From NCBI GenBank assembly GCA_029262995.1, contig JAJCYH010000015.1:48859-112858 (forward strand): 64,000 nucleotides of DNA, given 5' to 3'. The notes beneath the pieces are model-generated. The model did no database searches. It saw only the letters and a program-made list of their open reading frames with translations, and was not told the origin of the DNA. The DNA is from Saprospiraceae bacterium. GTDB taxonomy: Bacteria; Bacteroidota; Bacteroidia; Chitinophagales; Saprospiraceae. The translations under genes were made by a program, and so were the position numbers. Positions within the stretch are counted from its first letter, which is position 1; the number at the start of each line of letters is the position of its first letter. Of this stretch, positions 61,414 through 64,000 are shown piece by piece.

Positions 61414-62886
61414 TTGAAAAAGGCAACAGTCATAGGTTCAGGAATAGCAGGTATGAGTTGTGCTGCAGTATTGGCTTCCAGTGGTTTTGATGTTTCAGTT
61501 TTTGAGAAGAATGACAAGGCTGGGGGTAGGCTAAACTATTTTGATGCAGAAGGCTTTAGATTTGAAATGGGTCCTAGTTGGTATTGGATGCCACAAATCT
61601 TTGAAAACTTTTACAACAGATTTGGAAAAACAAGTTCAGATTTTTATGACTTAATTCGTCTTGATCCATCTTACAAAGTTATTTTTTCCAATAATGAGCA
61701 TATAGATATACCAGCAAATTTTAATGCTTTGGTTGAGCTTTTTGAAGAGATAGAAGCTGGTTCGGGAGAAAAACTTAGACGATTTATTGACCATGCAGAA
61801 ATTAAATACCATATAGGCATGGACGAGTTTGTTTGGAAACCAGGGCGTTCAATATTTGAATTTACGAATTTAAAGGTTTTAAAAAACGCATTTAAGCTCC
61901 AACTTTTTCGGTCAATTTCTAGGGAAATAAAGAAAGTAGTTAAAGACGAAAGATTAAGACAAATACTGGAGTTCCCTGTTTTGTTTTTGGGTGCCACCCC
62001 AAATGATACACCGGCTTTGTATAGTTTGATGAATTATGCAGATCTCAAGTTGGGTACTTGGTATCCTCAAGGAGGTATGTATAAGATTGTAGAAGCCTTT
62101 AGAAAGATAGCAGAAAATCAAGGTGTTAATTTTGAATATAATTCTGAAGTAAATGCCTTTGATTATGACGGAAAAAACATTAAAAGTATCTCTGTTGGAA
62201 ATCTGAAGCTGCCTACAAATGTAGTTATTGCAAATGCTGATTATCATCATGTAGATCAAAAGATATTGGAAAAGCAGTATCAGCATTATGATCAAAACTA
62301 TTGGGATAGCAGAAAAATGGCTCCATCAAGTGTGCTTATGTTTGTGGGTTTATCGGAAAGAGTCCCTGAGTTAGAGCATCATAATTTATTTTTTGATGCA
62401 AATTTTAACAAACATGCGCATGAGATTTATAAATCACCTCAATGGCCGTCAGATCCTTTGTTTTATGTATGTATGCCTTCTAAAACAGACCATACAGTTG
62501 CTCCCGATGGAATGGAGAATTTGTTTGTTTTAATGCCTGTTGCGCCCGATTTGGATGACTCGAGACGAGAAGTAATTGAAAATTATTATAAAGTTATCAT
62601 TGAGCGAATTGAGGCATTTACAAAAAGAGATATATCCAAAAGTGTAGTGTTCAAAAAGTTTTTTAGTGTAAGAGATTTCAAGTCGATGTATAATTCATTT
62701 AAAGGGAATGCATATGGATTGGCAAATACTCTGATGCAAACAGCAATTTTGAAACCTTCAATTAAGAATAAAAATTTAAAAAATTTGTATTATACAGGAC
62801 AATTGACTGTGCCTGGTCCGGGATTACCACCATCAATTATTTCAGGTCAGTTGGTTGGACAAGAAATTATTCAAAGATTTAGATAA
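61414..62886 (+). CDS. crtI: Phytoene desaturase
   Basis: A 490-residue flavoprotein. The N-terminal FAD-binding motif is VIGSGIAGMSCAAVLASSG near 5-23, followed by GGRLNYFDAEGFRFEMGPSW; the C-terminal signature TGQLTVPGPGLPPSIISG lies near 462-479. It introduces double bonds into phytoene for carotenoids (lycopene or neurosporene). The start is TTG 61414: the codon before it is TAA and the one before that ATG, so ATG-TAA-TTG stands at the front of the gene. The stop overlaps crtB (TAATG). Confidence 0.92.
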   Translation: MKKATVIGSGIAGMSCAAVLASSGFDVSVFEKNDKAGGRLNYFDAEGFRFEMGPSWYWMPQIFENFYNRFGKTSSDFYDLIRLDPSYKVIFSNNEHIDIPANFNALVELFEEIEAGSGEKLRRFIDHAEIKYHIGMDEFVWKPGRSIFEFTNLKVLKNAFKLQLFRSISREIKKVVKDERLRQILEFPVLFLGATPNDTPALYSLMNYADLKLGTWYPQGGMYKIVEAFRKIAENQGVNFEYNSEVNAFDYDGKNIKSISVGNLKLPTNVVIANADYHHVDQKILEKQYQHYDQNYWDSRKMAPSSVLMFVGLSERVPELEHHNLFFDANFNKHAHEIYKSPQWPSDPLFYVCMPSKTDHTVAPDGMENLFVLMPVAPDLDDSRREVIENYYKVIIERIEAFTKRDISKSVVFKKFFSVRDFKSMYNSFKGNAYGLANTLMQTAILKPSIKNKNLKNLYYTGQLTVPGPGLPPSIISGQLVGQEIIQRFR

Positions 62887-63722
62887 TGTTAGACTTATAT
62901 AATTCCGTATGTCGAGAATGTAGCAGTGTCATCACACAACGTTATAGCACTTCTTTTTCTTTGGGCATTAGATTGTTTTCTAAGAAATTTCGTAGACCTA
63001 TATATTCAATATATGGATTTGTAAGATTTGCAGATGAAATTGTGGATACATTTCATGATTATGACAGAACTTCATTGCTTGAAGAATTTAGAAAGGACAC
63101 TAAATTAGCAATTGACCAAAGAATCAGTTTGAATCCAGTTTTGCATGCCTTTCAGGATGTAGTAAATGAGTATGGTATTGATTACCATTTGATTGACGCA
63201 TTTTTAGATTCTATGAAAATGGATTTAAGTGATGTTACTTATAACAGAGAATTGTATGAAAAGTATATCTATGGTTCTGCTGAGGTAGTAGGTTTGATGT
63301 GTCTTAAGGTCTTTTTAAAAGATAGTAATGTGGAATACGAAGCTTTGAAGCCTTATGCTATGGCATTAGGATCGGCTTTTCAAAAAATAAACTTTCTACG
63401 TGATTTAAAAGATGACTATTATAACAAGGGGAGAACCTATTTTCCCGGAGTGAAGGTCGAAAATTTTACGGATGAAGAAAAAAAAGAGATTGAGCAAGAT
63501 ATTCTTGTAGACTTTCAGAAGGGACTTTCAGGTATTCGTATGTTACCAAGAGGTTCAAAGTTTGGTGTATATATTGCTTATATATTTTACTTCCAGTTGT
63601 TTAAGAAAATAAGGGGTTTAAGTTTTGAAAAAATCCTATCAGAAAGGGTAAGAATACGAAACAGGAGAAAGGCTTATTTACTTGCCAAATATTCCATTAA
63701 GCATTCGCTTAATATGATTTAA
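62886..63722 (+). CDS. crtB: Phytoene synthase
   Basis: A 278-residue squalene/phytoene synthase. The first Asp-rich motif is VRFADEIVDTF near 46-56, and the second is FQKINFLRDLKDDY near 160-173, followed by GRTYFPG. It joins two geranylgeranyl diphosphates to phytoene, the substrate of CrtI. The ATG overlaps the crtI stop by one base, so they are coupled. Confidence 0.93.
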   Translation: MLDLYNSVCRECSSVITQRYSTSFSLGIRLFSKKFRRPIYSIYGFVRFADEIVDTFHDYDRTSLLEEFRKDTKLAIDQRISLNPVLHAFQDVVNEYGIDYHLIDAFLDSMKMDLSDVTYNRELYEKYIYGSAEVVGLMCLKVFLKDSNVEYEALKPYAMALGSAFQKINFLRDLKDDYYNKGRTYFPGVKVENFTDEEKKEIEQDILVDFQKGLSGIRMLPRGSKFGVYIAYIFYFQLFKKIRGLSFEKILSERVRIRNRRKAYLLAKYSIKHSLNMI

Positions 63723-63751
63723 AAATTTATTTAAAAAAAAATTAATATTTA

Positions 63752-63783
63752 TTGCATCTGTTATACAAACTTGTATATCTTTG
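63752..63783 (+). promoter_or_regulatory. rRNA operon promoter
   Basis: TTG at 63752-63754, 21 bp, TATCTTTG at 63776-63783, then GCGCTCCC. A full Bacteroidota -33/-7 pair about 120 bp before the mature 16S end. An A/T-rich stretch just upstream could act as an UP element. Confidence 0.75.
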
Positions 63784-63904
63784 CGCTCCCTTATAAAACA
63801 TATGTATGTTGTATAGGGGAAAAAGTTTATTGACATAGTTGGTAGGTAAGAAAAAGAAAACGATAGAAGTTTCAGGACTAGGATCAAAGATTTAGAAGAT
63901 AAAT

Positions 63905-64000
<96 letters not shown>

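Overview
The window is a piece of a Bacteroidota chromosome. It is AT-rich, uses TAnnTTTG-type -7 promoter boxes, has few Shine-Dalgarno leaders, and carries a SusC/SusD pair, a carotenoid pair and the start of a Bacteroidota-type 16S rRNA. A laminarin-type glycan locus, a methanethiol methyltransferase, and S6 and S1 proteins with an extra C-terminal helix-hairpin-helix domain suggest a marine heterotroph, perhaps near the Saprospiria or Cytophagales; the exact order is an inference.

Layout. 1-2 kb: the end of a caspase-like peptidase gene, an ECF sigma factor with a small membrane partner, and a DUF6249 membrane protein. 2.2-15.4 kb: a polysaccharide utilization locus on the minus strand, in transcription order membrane propeller regulator, GH3 beta-glucosidase, SusC, SusD, duplicated PKD glycan-binding lipoprotein, terminator, GH16 laminarinase-type lipoprotein. 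A 20-bp direct-repeat motif occurs both before the GH3-SusCD operon and before the regulator gene. 15.9 kb: MddA-like methyltransferase. 16.7-21.3 kb: a decayed accessory island with a Fic gene carrying an early in-frame stop, fragments of a TM0106-type RecB-like nuclease, an AbiE toxin-antitoxin pair whose toxin gene has an in-frame stop, a tyrosine recombinase remnant and a second, older AbiEii relic. 21.3-25.3 kb: a large FG-GAP/ASPIC lipoprotein, a cluster of hairpin repeats, and tRNA-Gln(UUG) with a copy of its 3' end nearby.

25.3-63.7 kb is mostly core genome: hpt with an M28 peptidase; polA; a large secreted BNR/PKD/LamG protein; a TlpA-like thioredoxin; a PaaE-like reductase; a NatAB-like ABC exporter; dnaB with an rRNA pseudouridine synthase; an operon of two cyclophilins and a polyphosphate-glucokinase-like ROK kinase; a TPR protein; a second ECF sigma operon; panC-panD with a GH113-like hydrolase and a flippase-like membrane protein; a BioD/DRTGG protein; rpsF-rpsR-rplI; an acyl-CoA synthetase; rpsA; and crtI-crtB. 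The window ends in the promoter and first ~96 bases of a 16S rRNA gene.

How the genes work together. The glycan locus can bind (PKD protein, SusD), cut (GH16), import (SusC) and hydrolyse (GH3) a beta-glucan under a membrane regulator. The accessory island looks like a defence/mobile hotspot in which several genes are broken. The most unusual points are the shared operator-like motif, the island's duplicated remnants and single-stop genes, the domain shared by S6 and S1, an Arg at the PanD self-cleavage site, and a signal-peptide hydrolase gene with no standard start codon. All calls rest on reading the sequence; no database search was run.
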